Origin: Petaurus breviceps papuanus
Taxonomy: Eukaryota; Chordata; Mammalia; Diprotodontia; Petauridae
Assembly (NCBI GenBank): GCA_028583685.1
Contig: JAMXIF010001253.1
Span: 34,695,436-34,759,435 of the forward strand
Direction of reading: 5' to 3'
Length of the DNA stretch: 64,000 nt
Shown here: positions 46,268-59,255 of the stretch, piece after piece
Numbering within the stretch: the stretch's first letter is position 1
How the letters are laid out: each line of letters begins with the position of its first letter
Notes under the pieces: generated by a model
Told to the model about the DNA's origin: nothing
Databases searched by the model: none
The model's input: only the letters and a program-made list of their open reading frames with translations
Position numbers and translations under genes: made by a program

Positions 46268-47125
46268 GCAGACTACAGCAGAGTGAGAAGGAGCCCCTGC
46301 CAGCAGACTGACCAACCCCAACGTCAATTTGCAGCCATCTCACCACAGGTCAGCAGGATCCCTTCGAGCTGGGTAAGAGAAAGTTCAGGGCCCTAAGCAG
46401 AGAGAGCAACTTTTCCTGGGGCTATCAGCCCACAGCCTGGAAGTATAAAAATCACCTGCCTGATTTTCCAGGGGCCAGGATGGCAAAGTAAACTATAGTT
46501 GCTCTTATGCCCCTCCCTGACCTAGAAAAACCAGAGATATATGTCCCACCCAGAATAAAATCCTGAAATAGCAGAAAGAGCCTCATGCTTAGGAGTCACA
46601 GAGAAAGGGTGTAACTGAGGCAGTAAGGAGTCTGAAGTGAAGGGCTGTAGGGGTCCCAACAAGCCCCACCTCACCTGACCAGCAAGAGCTCCCAAAGCCC
46701 AGGGGTTGGAGCCAGCAAGTGCTAACAACAGAAATTCAGGTGGACCACAGCACTATCAGGCAAATCTGAAGATACCAGTGCTGCCAGCTCTGCCACCTGC
46801 TGAGCCTGCCTGACCTGTAGCACAGGGGCATAAAGGCAGAAATCTGAAATGGCCAGACCACCCTTCCCCCACAGGTTATTTGGTGAGCCTCAGGGTAACT
46901 CAGGGGAAACACTGAAAATACTGGCCTTAGCCTTAGTCACCTTAGCCTTAGACACCCAGAGGCTACAGCACATAAAGTCAACAACCAGGCCCTTAGATCC
47001 CAGCCTGAGAAATTAGGAAATAGGAAATTACAAGGAGAAGGAAGGAAGGTGAGGAGAAGGGGAAGGCAAGAACATCGACTAGAGCTTATTATAGAGAGCA
47101 AGAACAACCAAATACAGAGGACAAC
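46268..47125 (+). promoter_or_regulatory. L1 5' UTR (internal promoter region)
   Basis: GC-richer leader before ORF1. The segment from about 46,480 starts 'aggatggcaaagtaaacta', like an L1 5' end. About 210 bp lie upstream, so the leader may be composite. In L1 this region holds the Pol II promoter; no specific site can be named from the text. Confidence 0.55.
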
Positions 47126-48047
47126 ATGGACTCTATACTCAAACACGAGACCACAGAAGGAAATATGAACTGGTCTCAAGCCCAAAAAGCATTCTTGGAG
47201 GAGCTCAAGAAAGATTTAAAAACCCAAATTAAAGAGGTAGAAGATAAATTTAAATCTACAGTGACCAAATTGGAAAAAAAAAGTCTCACTGAAGAAAACA
47301 AATCCTTAAAAGTAAAATTTGTGACCTAACTCAAGAAAATAACTCCCTAAAAATGGACCTTCAAAAACTAAATGAAGAAAATAATTAACTAAAAATTAAA
47401 ATCAGTCAAATTGAAGCTCAGGATTCTATTATGCACCAAGAGTCAATCAAGCAAAACATGAAGATTGAAAAATTAGAAGTGTAAAATATCTCACTGGAAA
47501 AACAACTGACCTGGAAAACAGATTCAGGATAGATAACTTAAGAAGTATTGGTCTATCAGAAAGCCATGATGAAAAAAGCAGCCTGGAAAACATCCTCCAA
47601 GAGACTGTCAAAGAAAACTGTCTTGAAGTCCTGGAATCAAAAGGCAAAATATTTATTGAAAGAATTCACTGGTCTCCTCCTGAAAGAGATCCCAAATTGA
47701 AAACTCTAAGAAATATAGTAGCCAAATTCCAGAATTACAAGGTTAAGGAGAAAATACTACAAGCAGCCATTAATAAACAATTCAAATATTGTGGAACTAC
47801 AGTCAGGATTACACAGGACCTAGCAGCTTCTACTTTAAAAGATTGCAGGGATCGGAATGTGATACTTTGTAAGGTAAAAGAGCTAGGACTGCAACCAATG
47901 ATTAACTACCTGGCAAAACTGAGCATAATCTTTCAGGCAAGGAGATTGTCATTTAATGAAATAAGGGACTTCCAGACTTTCCTGATGAAAATGCCAGAGC
48001 TCAATGGAAAATGTGATCTCCAATTACAAGATTCAAGAAAGACATAA
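47126..48047 (+). pseudogene. L1 ORF1, broken
   Basis: The start 'MDSILKHETTEGNMNWSQAQ' leads into a short coiled coil ('FLEELKKDLKTQIKEVEDKF') that ends in a stop at 47,327. The remainder is readable in other frames: an RRM-like 'LRSIGLSESHD' near 47,540-47,570 and the C-terminal domain 47,697-48,047 with 'ILQAAINKQFKYCGTTVRIT' and 'LAASTLKDCRDRN'. The full ORF would be about 305 codons. Internal stops make it a pseudogene. Confidence 0.85.
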
Positions 48048-48821
48048 AAAGGTAAACAAGGAAAACACACACTCTCACACACTCACATGAACACAGGCAC
48101 ACTCATGCACACATGCACATAAATTGGGATACAATAAGAAACTCTTTACATCCCTGTATGAGAAACTTATACCTGTCAATATTTAAATTTATATAATTAT
48201 CATGACCTTTAAAAGGGATATACATAGATAGAGGGTTTGGGTACAAATGAGCTAAGCTGATGATAAAAAAAACAACGACCTTATTAAGGGGTTCAAAGGG
48301 GAAGAAATGGGATAAAAGGAAATGATGAGGCAGAAAAAGGTAAATGATGCCATACAAAGAGGCATAAAGGCATATTATAATAGAGGGGAAGAAGAGAGGG
48401 AGATGAACATCATTTGAACATTATTCTCATTGGATCTGATTCAAAGAGGGATCAATATAGTCAATTAAGTTTAAGATTCTAATGTGAAAATATAAAAAAA
48501 CTCATTATAATAGAGGGGAAGGAGGCAGGGAGAGGAGCATTGTTTGAAATTTACTCTTATGGGTTTGGGGTCAAAGAGGAAATAATATACTCTGATAAGT
48601 ATAAAAATTAAATTGTTCCCTGTAGAGGTAGGGTGGAGTAAGGGGGGATAAAAAAGGGGGGAAGCTTAGAAGGGAGGGAAATATTAGCAAGGGAAAAGGG
48701 TCAGTAGAGAAGGTGGTGTCACAGGGAGGGATTACTGAGGGAGGCAGTGGCCAAAAGTAAAACCCTTAAGGAGGGGAAGGGAGGAGGAGGGAACAAAAAT
48801 ACAAATATGGGAGGGAATAGG

Positions 48822-51800
48822 ATGGAGGGAAACAGACAGATAGTAAACATTACTGTGAATGTGAATGGGATGAAATCTCCCACAAAACAGAGGCAGATAG
48901 CAGAATGGATTAAAAACCATAATTCTACATTACCCTATCTACAAGAAACACATTTGAAAGAAGGGGATACACACAGGGTAAAGGTAAAAGGCTGGAGGAG
49001 AATATATTATGCTTCAGCTAAAGTAAAAAAAATAAGCAGGGGTAGCAGTCCTTATCTGAGATTATGGAAAAGCAAAAATAGATCTAATTAAAAGAGATAA
49101 GGAAGGAAACTATATCCTGCTAATAGGCAACATCCAGAATGAAGCAATATCATTACTTAACATATATGCACCAAGTGGTATAGCATCCAAATTCTTAGAG
49201 AAGTTAAGGGAATTAGAGGAAGAAATACATAGCAAAACTATACTGGTAGAGGACCTTAATCTCCTCCTCTCTGAACTTGATAAATCTTACCTCAAACAAA
49301 AAGAAAGAAGTTAAGTAGGTGAATAGAATTTTAGAGAGGCTAGATATGTTAGACCTCTGGAGAAAACTGAATAAGGATAAAAAGGATTATACCTTCTTCT
49401 CAGTAGTACTTGGCACTTTTGCAAAAATTGACCATGTACTAGGGCTTAAATACCTCACAATTCAGTGCAGAAAGGCAGAAATACTAAATGCATCATTCTC
49501 AGACCATGATGCAATAAAAATCACATGCAATAAAAGGCCATGGAAAGATAGACTAAAAACTAATTGGAAACTAAATTAATTCTAAAGAATGGGTGGGTAA
49601 TACAAGAAATTATAGAAACAATCAGTAACTTCATTCAAGAGAGTGACAATAATGAGACAATATACTAAAATTTGTGGGATGCAACAAAAGCAGTTCTTAG
49701 GGGAAATTTTGTATCCCTGAGTGCATACATGAATAACTTAGAGAAAAGGGAGGTCAAAGAATTCGGCATGTAATTGAAAAAGCTAGAAAAACAATAAATT
49801 TAAAATTCCCAATAAAATACTAAATTAGAAATAATGAAAAGCAAAGGAGAGATTAATAAAATTGAAATTAAAAAAAACTATTGAATTAATAAATAAAATT
49901 AAGAGCTGGTTTTATAAAAAAAAACAATAAAATTGATAGACCATTAATCAATATAATGAAAAAGAAAGAAGAAAACCAAATTATGAGTATCAAAAATGAA
50001 AAGGGTGAATCTACCTCCAATGAAGAGAAAATTAAAACAATAAATAGGAATTATTTGACAAATTAAATGCACATAAATTTCACGATCTCAGTGAAATGGA
50101 TGAATATTTACAAAAATATAAGTTGCCCCGATTAACTGAAGAGGAAGTAAATTAAATAACCCCATCTGAGGAAAAGTAATCAAAAAAGCCATTAGTGAAC
50201 TCCCTAGGAAAAAAAAATTCAGAGCCAGATGGATTTACTAGTGAAATCTATCCAACATTTAAAGAACAATTGATTCCAATAATCTACATAGTATTTGGGG
50301 AAATTAGTGAAAGAGTCCTACCAAATTCTTTTTTATGACATAAACATGATACTTATACCTAAATCAGGAAGAGATAAAATGAAGAAAGAAAATTACAGAC
50401 CAATTTCTCTCATGAATATAGATGCAAAATTTTTAAATAAAACATTATCAAAAAGACTACAGCAACTTATCACAAAAATAATACACTTTGATCAGGTGGG
50501 ATTTATTCCAGGAATTCAAGGACACTTTAATATTAGGAAAACCATAATTATAATTGATCATATCAACAACAAAACTAGCAGAAACCACATAATCATATCA
50601 ATAGATGCAGAAAAGGCTTTTGAAAAAATACAACATCCATTCCTATTAAAAACACTAGAAAGTATAGTAATAAATGGATTCTTCCTTAAAATAATAGGTA
50701 GCATCTATTTAAAGCCATCAGCTACTATTATATGTAATGGGGATAAGCTAGAAGCATTTCCAAAAAGATCAGGTGTGAAACAAGGGTGTACACTATCACC
50801 CTTCATATTCAATCTGTTACTAGAAATATTAGAAGTAGAAATTAGAGAAGAAAAAGAAATCAAAGGAATCATATTAGGCAAAGAAGAGACCATGCTATCA
50901 CTCTTGGCAGATGATATGATATTATATGCAGAAAATCCTAGAGAATCAAGTCAAAAACTACTTGAGACAATAAATAAATTTGGCAAAGTTGCAGGATATA
51001 AAATAAACCTACATAAATCCTTGGCATTCCTGTATATTTCTAATGAAATCCAACAGCAAGAGATTGAAAGAGAAATCCCATTTAAAGTGACTGTAGACAT
51101 TACAAAATATTTCAGAATTTATCTGCCAAAATAAACACACAACCTGTATGACCACAACTACAAAACACTTTTCACACATATAAAGTCAGATCAAACTAAT
51201 TGTAAAAGCATCAACTGTTCATGGCTGGGTTGAGCTAATATAATAAAAATGACAGTTTAACCTAAATTAAATTATATATTTAGTGTCATATCAATCAATT
51301 TATCAAAAAAATTGCTTTATAGAACTTGAAAAAATAGGAACAAAATTCATTTGGAAGAACACATGGTCTAGAATATCAAGGGAATTAATGAAAAGAAATG
51401 CTAGGGAAGGTGACCTAGCTATACCAAATTTTAATCTGTTATAAAACAGTAGTCATCAAAATTACTTGGTACTGGCTGAGCAATAGAGCAGTGCATCAGT
51501 GGAATAGATTGAGTACATGAGACTCAGCTGTCAATGATTATAGTAATCTACTGTTAGATAAACCCAAACACCCCAGTTTTGGGGAAAAGAACTCTATTTG
51601 ACAAAAACCTTCTGAGAAAACTGGAATATAGTATGACAGAAACTAGGCATAGACCATTATCTAACACCATATACCAAAATGGGTGTATGATCTAGGTATA
51701 AAGACTGATACTGTAAGCAATCTGGGAAAGCAAGAAATAGTTTACTTGTCAGATTTGTGGAGAGGGGAAGACTTTATGACTAAACAAGAATTAGAAAGCA

Positions 51801-52392
51801 TTATAAAATGCAAAAATGGATAATTTTGATTACATGAAATTGAAAAGCTTCTGTTCAAACAAATCCAATGTAACCAAGATTACAAGGGAAGTGGAAAATT
51901 GGGAAAGAACTTTTACAAACAATGTCTCTGATAAAGGTCTTCCTTCTAAAATATACAGAGAGTTGTGTCAAATCTATAAGAATACAAGTCATTCCCCAAT
52001 TGTTAAATAGTCAAAGGTTATGAACAGGCAGTTTTCAGAAGAAAGAAATTAAAGATATCTATAAACATATGAAAAAATGCTCTAAATCACTATTGATTAG
52101 AGAAATGCAAATCAAAATAACTCTGAGGTACCACATCTCACTGGTCAGATTGTCTAAGATGACAAAACATGAAAATGACAAATGCTTGAGAGGATGTGGA
52201 CAAATTGGAACACTAATGCATTGTTTGTGGAGTTGTGAACTGATTCAGCCATTCTGGAGAGCAATCTGGAACTATGCCCAAAGGGCTATCAGTAATTTCA
52301 TGTCCTTTGACCCAGCAATATCACTTCTAGGCTTTTATCCAAAAGATATCATAGTATGGAGGGAAGACCCATATGTACAAAAATATTTATAG
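48822..52392 (+). pseudogene. L1 ORF2 (endonuclease and reverse transcriptase), broken
   Basis: The N-terminal APE-type endonuclease starts 'MEGNRQIVNITVNVNGMKSP' with 'LQETHLKEGDTHRVK' (48,822-49,050); its C-terminal 'FSDHD' motif is at 49,496-49,510. The RT frame 50,295-51,134 shows '[11 protein letters not shown]', '[11 protein letters not shown]', '[20 protein letters not shown]' and the catalytic '[11 protein letters not shown]' near 50,905-50,935. A C-terminal Cys-rich segment, C-x3-C-x8-H-C-x4-C in form, is at about 52,180-52,240. The pieces lie in several frames, so the protein is not made. In L1 this enzyme nicks the target and copies RNA in place. Confidence 0.88.
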
Positions 52393-53022
52393 CAGCTCTT
52401 TTTTGTGGTGGCAAAGAATTGGAAATGAAGTGTATGTGCATCAGTTCGAGAATGGCTAAACAAGTTGTGGTATATGAATGTAATGTAATACTATTGTGCT
52501 ATAAGAAATGAGGAGAAGATGGACTTCTTATTTACCTGGAGAGCTATATGAACTGATGCTGAGTGAGAAGAGCAGAACCAGGAGAAATTTGTATGAAATT
52601 ACAGATACAATGAATGTGTGATGGCCATCTTTGATAGACTGGACTCTTCTCAGCAATGCAGGGTTATAAGTCAACTCCAAAAGACTCATGATGGAGAGAA
52701 ATGTCTACATTCAGAGAAATAACTAGAAAGAACAGAATTTGAGTGCAGATTGAAGCAAACTACCTGCTGTCTTTTCCTTGTTTGCTTTTGTTTCCTCTTT
52801 CACACTGTTCATTCCATCCAATACAATCCTTCTTTATAACTTGACTAATGTCTAATGTGAAACTATTTGCAGATCCTATACTTGATTGTGTGCCGCCATG
52901 TGAGGGGCAAAAGGGGGAAAGGGGGAGAAAATTTGAAATTCAAGGAATTGTGGAACTGAATCTTGTAAAAGTAAATAAACAAATTAATAAAGACCAACAA
53001 ATTTTAAAAAAAATATGACCAG

Positions 53023-54425
53023 TTTTATATATATAGTGAGGTGGAGTGAAGGAAAAATTCATGGGAAATGAGTAAGCTGCAGTATGGGGAAGTTAGGATG
53101 TTAGAGGCATAATTGATATGGATTTGAAACACACCCCCCTCACCAATATGAGGACAGGTGTTTGGAAGAAAACACTATGATACAGGAACTGAATTCACTG
53201 GAAGAAAGAGGATGATTATAATGAATTTGATAGATGAGGGTTACCAGAATTTTGATTGGGTGATAAATATGCATTAGATACATTGTAAAGGGTGAGAGGT
53301 TATTTTGTGATGGTGGAAATGGGAAAGCATGAAATGTCAATGGGAAGCAAGTTATCTTCTAATTCTCTCACCTGAAGGGATTTGAATGAAAATACAACCA
53401 GTTCTTGAAAGATGCTATATCATCTGGAGGAAACAATGTTTTAGTGAGTATACAAAGATGGAAGGGAATTGGAAAGAAAAAATATTAAGATGGAATCAAG
53501 TTTTTACCTATGAATTCAGCATTACAGAGAACTCAGTGAAAATGGTATTGATTTAGAATTGTACATTTTGGGTTTGGGTTGAGTGGTACAGGAAAAAGGG
53601 AAAGGGTAGTGGGGTACTTAATAACAATATGATTTTCATAATGACAGCCAGGCATTCAGAACCAGAAAGCAAGGAGGCAAGTGTCACTGGTTACATAGGA
53701 GATATATAGGAGGGTGGGATGGAGTCAAGGTTTGTTGATCAGTGAGGAATTAGATGACGTATATCGTCAATATTCCTAGGGATTCAGCCTAAGGGTAAAG
53801 ACCTCTTGGCTTTAAGGGTAGATGACAGGAAGGAGTCGAGGCTCATACTAAGATTGTGAACTTGCATGACTTGAAGGATAATAGTAACCACCACAGAAAT
53901 AGAGAAATTAGATTTCAGGCACCTTTATTGGTTGAGCTCAAGGTATTTATGAGCCATCCAATTTGAAGTTTCTAATAGAAAGTTTGTGATTTGGTCCTAG
54001 AGTTCAGGAGGAATTCAGGTCTCAGTGAGCATCATAAAATTGGAAAAGGAAAGAAAAATTTTAATATAAAATCAAGAGTGTTATTTACAGATTAAGAATT
54101 CCAATTGTTGAGGTAAGAAGTGAAAAATCTTCGAAGACATTTGTATCAGAAATGGAAGGTCTATTAGACAGATGGAGAACTAGAAGAGTAGGGTCATGAA
54201 AACCTAGACAAAAGAAATTATCAAGCAAAAGAGGATGAATGTCAGTGTCAAGGTCTGCAGAGAGAAACAAAGTTTAGGAATGAGAAAAGGCCATCAGATT
54301 TGGCAACCAACATTGTTGGTTCACTTTGGAGAGAATAATTCCAGTAGGGTATTAAAGTCTGAAGCCAGACTACAGAGAGTTAAAAGAGAATGAGAGGAAG
54401 GGAAGTGGAAGGTACTCAAGAGCCT
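53023..54425 (-). mobile_element. L2 LINE pieces beyond the L1
   Basis: 53,023-53,630 may continue the L2 left of the L1. The part from about 53,760 on shows L2 landmarks ('caaccaacattgttggttca', 'ctgaagccagactacagaga') in reverse sense and may be a second copy, since the order of L2 positions restarts. All frames are closed. Confidence 0.55.
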
Positions 54426-54516
54426 CATCTCCATTTTCAGTAAGAAATCTTTATTTAGAATTTAGAGATCTGTGTTCTACTTTTAAGTATGCCACCAACT
54501 AATAATGCATATTTAT

Positions 54517-54595
54517 GGGCAGCTGGTTGGCACTGTGGGGAAAGAAAAAGACCAGGACTGAAGTTAGGAAAACCTGAATTCAAATAAGGCATCAG
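54517..54595 (+). mobile_element. Marsupial SINE head fragment
   Basis: 'gggcagctggttggcactgt' followed by 'gaaaacctgaattcaaataa' fits the 5' half of the marsupial SINE. Confidence 0.65.
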
Positions 54596-54734
54596 ATGTG
54601 GCTACATTTCCATTATGAGCATTAGGACATATGTTGATATAGAAGAAAGATCACTGCTCTTGCAATCAGAACTACAGATTTTTCACCATGAAGTATCCCC
54701 CCTCCTAGTGCTACTACTTAGCATCTCCTATATA

Positions 54735-54890
54735 GTTAACAATTGTCTAACTGGTTTTATAGTTATTTCATATAGGTCTTATCCCCTTACTATTCCAAAA
54801 GTTCCTTGGGAAGAATAATTTTTCACTTTTGTATTCTCAGTATCTAGCACAGTTTTGAATGTCAATAAGTGTTTGCAGAATTGAATAGAG
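54735..54890 (+). mobile_element. L2 3' end
   Basis: 'tttgtattctcagtatctag' to 'gtgtttgcagaattgaat' is the L2 terminal pattern. Confidence 0.75.
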
Positions 54891-55500
54891 ATTAAGGGTA
54901 GCAGCCTCTTGGACAGTCATATTTCATTTATATGAAAAGAAAAATATATTCAATAAATAAACAGGCTTTGCCATCAAGAAAAGAACAGGTTTGCAAATCC
55001 CAGCTTTTCTATTTTCTAGGTACATGACCATAGAACATCCCTTTCTTGCTTCTGACTCTTATCTGTCTCTTCTCCAAAAAATATAATAACACTTATATGA
55101 ACATATAGAATTGTGGCAAAATAGTTTGCTGAGTTGTCTTGAATAAGCACCATATAAATGGATGACAGTATTTTACTGTAATTTAAGATGAATGACTTAA
55201 TAATAAGAGGACTGGAGAAGGCCCAGGACCCATGTACTAGGATTACAAAGACTTTGCATATTTAACCCATTTGACATTAAGGCATTAATTGCTTAGTATG
55301 TTGCTCTTCTTGGCATATCTGTATTTGAAAATAAACTTTCAGAACAGGAATATATGCAGTAATTCAGAAGAAATATTTCTTTTATTTAATAAGATATTTT
55401 TGGGAAGTGCTTTTAGATAAAGATGAAGCTAGGTATGCTTACTCTGCCATATAGAGCTGACCTTGAAGATGGCATTTTATAGTTAGGTAATCCTTTTTGT
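54890..55500. other. Little recognised; possible MIR
   Basis: A weak MIR-like line is at 54,985-55,170 ('gcaaatcccagcttttctat'). The rest holds nothing I can support. Confidence 0.4.
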
Positions 55501-55905
55501 TTGTTTTTTTTAATCTAATTTAATTTTTTTGTTTAGTATTTTATTTTCCCCAAGGTTCATGGAAAATAATTTTTAACATTCATTTTTAAAATATTGAGTT
55601 GCAAAATCTCTCCTTTCCTCCCTCCACACCCTCTTATTGAGAAGGCAAGCAATTCAATATAGGTCATACCTGTGTAGTCATGGAAAACCTTTCCATAACA
55701 GTCATGTCATGAAAGAAAATGAATTTTAAAAAACCCACTCAAAACAAAACAAAATCTCAAGAAAAATAAAGAAAGCCAAATTTAAAAAAAATTATGCTTC
55801 AATCTGTATTCAAATATCATCAGGTGTTTCTCTGGGGATGGATAACATTTTTCATCATAAAGTCCTTCAGAATTTTCTTGGATCATAGTATTGCTGAGAA
55901 TACCT

Positions 55906-56470
55906 GTGGTTGTGGTTGTGGCTTGTTCTTCATTTTAGAAGAGGACTATGACATCAGAGAGGTGATGACATGACTTGCAATAGACTTTAATTTGAGTGAG
56001 GGAGGGCTGTCAAAAGTCACCAGCTTCACTTTCTTCTCCAGAGCCATCTGGGTACAGTGGCCAGATATTGATTAGGAGGACTGGAGAAGGCCCAGGACAC
56101 AGTAGGAGACCTAGACCCTTTTAAGCTAAGGTCTTTTCAAGTGCTCACTTTAAGTGAGGCAATGCCCATTCAGTGAATAGACATCTTTAAGAAGTGAATC
56201 AAAGGATGACCCCTTTTAAAAAAATCAGACAGAGAGGGAAAACCCTCAGGGTTGATGACCAAAAGAGAAACTGTTAATATTTACATTCACTCTGATCCCA
56301 GAGGGTCCAAAAATAATCATTAAGTAGTGCTTGAGCAGGGACCTATTGCCCAATCTATGAGATCCAGAATGAATTTGGCTCAAGGCTTGGTCTTTGAGAA
56401 GGAAATCTAGTCAATATATCCCAAGTTAGCTAGGTAGATTTTGGCCATCAAAAAATTCCCTTCTTTTGGG
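55906..56470 (-). mobile_element. RTE-derived SINE or RTE 3' end
   Basis: The plus-strand text 'ttagaagaggactatgacat' and 'gagtgagggagggctgtcaa' is the reverse of the RTE-related 3' module common in marsupials, followed by 'ctttttaagctaaggtctttt'-like sequence. It splits the L1. Limits are uncertain on the right. Confidence 0.75.
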
Positions 56471-56481
56471 CAGAACATCTC

Positions 56482-56570
56482 CAGGTAAGGGGAGAGAAAA
56501 GGAGAGCAAAGAAAAGGAGAGGGGAGGGAAGAGGAGAGAAGAAGAGGGGAAAGTATAAGAGAGGAGAGTA
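56482..56570. repeat. Polypurine (GGAGA)n tract
   Basis: Almost only A and G for about 85 nt on the plus strand; the matching strand is polypyrimidine. Confidence 0.9.
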
Positions 56571-57216
56571 CTGTTTTCTGATCTACTAGACAATCTAATA
56601 GGTATGAGGTAGTATCTCAGAATTATTTTAATTTGTATTTCTCCAATCAGTAGTAAGTTAGAGCATTTTTATATGGCTCTATCTTTTAATCATTTATCAA
56701 TTGGTGGATGAATCTTATTCTTATAAATATGACTCAATTCTCTATATGTGTGAGAAATGAGACCTTTATCAGAGAAACTTGCTTTAATATTTTTTCCATT
56801 TAATTGTATTTCCCACCATACTATTCCCCCCATTTATCCTTTTCTCTCCTTTAACCCTGTCTCTCCCCAAAAGTGTTTTTCTTCTGATTATCACTACCCC
56901 AATCATCCCTCTATTCTGTCAGTCCTCCTTCTCTTATTCCTTTCCCCTCCTACTTTCCTGTAGGGTAAATAAGTAGATTTCTATACCCAAATGAGTGTAC
57001 ATTTTATTCCCTCTTTGAGATAATTCCGATGAAAGTAAAGTTCACTTACTCCCCCTCAGATACTCACTATTTCCCTACACTATGAAGACTTTTTCTTGAA
57101 TTTTTTGTATGAGAAAATTTACTCCATTCTACCTCTCCCTTTCTCCCAGTACATTCCTCTTTCATACCTTAATTTTTTAGATGTCATTCCTTCATATTCG
57201 ACTCACACTTGTGATC

Positions 57217-57238
57217 TCTCTCTCTCTCTGTATATATA

Positions 57239-57271
<33 letters not shown>

Positions 57272-57298
57272 ATTTATGTATATATGTGTGTGTGTATT
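57217..57298. repeat. (TC)n(TA)n(TATG)n microsatellite
   Basis: A compound tract in the L1 spacer, at the same place as shorter tracts in the HAL1 copies. Confidence 0.93.
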
Positions 57299-59109
57299 AT
57301 ATACGGGTATGTGTATTCCTTGTAACTGTCCTAATAATGAAAAAGTTATTATGAGTTATGAGAATCATCTTCCCATGCAGGAATGTAAATAGTTTAACCT
57401 TAGTCCCTTCTGATTTTCCTTTCCTGTTTACCTTTTTATGTTTCTCTTGAGTCTTTTATTTGAAGGTCAAATTTCCTATTCAGCTCTGACTTTTCCTTAA
57501 GAATGCTTGAAAGTCTTCTATATTAATGAACATCCATTTTTTCCTTGAAGGATTGTACTCAGCTTTGCTGGGTAGGTTGTTCTTGGCTGTAATTCTGGCT
57601 CCTTTGCCCTCAGGAATATCATATTCCAAGCCCTCTTATCATTTATTGTAGAAGCTGTTAAATCTTGTGTTATCTGACTTTGGGTCCATGATACTTGAAT
57701 TGTTTCTTTCTGGCTGCTTGTAATATTTTCTTCTTGATCTGAGAATTCTGAAATGTGGCTATAATATTATTGGGAGTTATAATTTTGGGATTTCTTTCAA
57801 GAGAAAATCAGTGGATTCTTCCTCTTTCTATTTTTACCTTCTGGTTATAGAATATCAGGAAAGTTTTCCTTGATGATTTCTTGAAAGATGATGTCTAGGA
57901 TCTTTTTAATTGTGGCTTTCAGGTAGTCCAATAATGTTTAAGTGATCTGTCAGGAATCTATTTTCCAGATCAGTTGTTTTTCCAATGAGATATTTCAAAT
58001 TATCTTTTATTTTTTCATTATTTTGGTTTTGTTTTATTGTTTCTTGAATTCTCACAAAGTCATTAGCTTCCATTTGCTCAGTTCTAATTTTGAAGAAATC
58101 ATTTCCTTCAGTGAACTTTTGGACCTCCTTTTTCATTCAGCCAGTTCTGCTATTTAAAGTACTCTTCTCCTCATTGACTTTTTCATCCTCTTTTGCCAAG
58201 TGCTCTAGACTGTTTTTTAAGGTATTCTTAAATATTTTGTCTTTGTCTCCTTTGCCAAGCTATTGACTCCTCTTCATTATTTTCTTGCATAACTTTCTTT
58301 TCTCTTCCCAATTTTTCCTCTACCTCTCTTACTTTATTACCAAAATCCTTTTTGAGTTCATCCATGGAATAAGTCCAATTCCTATTTTTCTTGGAGGTTT
58401 TGAATGGAGTGCTTTGTTATTTTCTTCTCTGTATATATTGATCTCCTTGTCACCATAGTAACTTTCTATAGTCAGAGGCATTGTTTTGTTTTCTTTTGTT
58501 CATTTTCTCAGCTTATTACTTGATTATTTAATTCTTCGTTAAAATAGGGCCTCAGTACTAGGAAAGAGAAACTTGTAAACATTTTTTGACCATTTTTTCA
58601 ACCCCCTTATTATTTTTGGGTTGAGAACTCTGGAAGCAGCTTCTGCTGCTGCTGATTCACTGACTTTCAAGGCCTGCCTCTGATTTGCTGGGACTGAGTG
58701 GTACTGGTGTACTCTGTGCTGAATTCTGCTCTATTCTCACCCTGGTGTGATATACCTTTCTTGTTTACCTCGTAGGTTGTCTTTATTGTCTGTGGACTGA
58801 GAGGTCTGGAAACTGCCACTACTGCCACTGATTCAACCACCCCAACACCTATTCCTGATTTTCTGGGGACTGGTCTGCACCAATGTAACCTGCGCTGAAG
58901 TGTATTCTTCTCACCTTGGTGCAAATGACATTTTATGACAACTTTCTAAGTTGTTCTGGGCTGGAAAATTGTTTCACTTCATTTTTTTTTAGTTCTGTTA
59001 CTCTAGAATTTGTTTAGAATCATTATGTAAAAGTATTTGGAGATGTTTGGGGGAGAGCTCAGGTGAGTACCTGCCTTTACTCCACCATTTTTAATCTGCG
59101 TCCTTGAGT

Positions 59110-59255
59110 TAGATAATCTTAAAGAAAGTCTAATCCACCTTCCATTTTACAGATGTAGAATTTGAGACCCAGAGAAGGCAAGTGGCCAGACTAAGACATA
59201 GGATTTGAATCCAGATGTTCTTACTGAAAATTTAGTGTTCTTGCTATTGCTTAAA
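59110..59255 (+). mobile_element. MIR-type SINE fragment
   Basis: 'ccattttacagatgtagaat' then 'gagacccagagaaggcaagt' and 'gaatccagatgttcttact' fit MIR. Confidence 0.8.

Larger units (their letters stand above)
46268..53011 (+). mobile_element. Full-length L1, dead (6.74 kb)
   Basis: Bounded by AATCTGACCAG (46,257-46,267) and AATATGACCAG (53,012-53,022), an 11-bp TSD with one difference. Order: 5' UTR 46,268-47,125, ORF1 47,126-48,047, a spacer of about 770 bp, ORF2 48,822-52,392, 3' UTR with an AATAAA-rich end and A tract. Both ORFs are broken, though an RT frame of 279 codons is still open, so it is the best-preserved L1 here. The 5' limit depends on the short TSD. Confidence 0.85.
55505..59100 (-). 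mobile_element. L1 with most of ORF2 missing
   Basis: The minus-strand 5' end at about 59,095 ('ccaccatttttaatctgcgt' on the plus strand) leads to a 5' UTR (to about 58,500), ORF1 (58,500-57,450; coiled coil and 'LNIIGLPESHN' in the 58,136-57,906 frame), and a spacer (57,440-56,815). It then jumps to the ORF2 C-terminal end (56,810-56,590) and the 3' UTR (55,905-55,505). The endonuclease and RT are absent. An RTE-type SINE lies between the last two parts. Dead. Confidence 0.75.
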
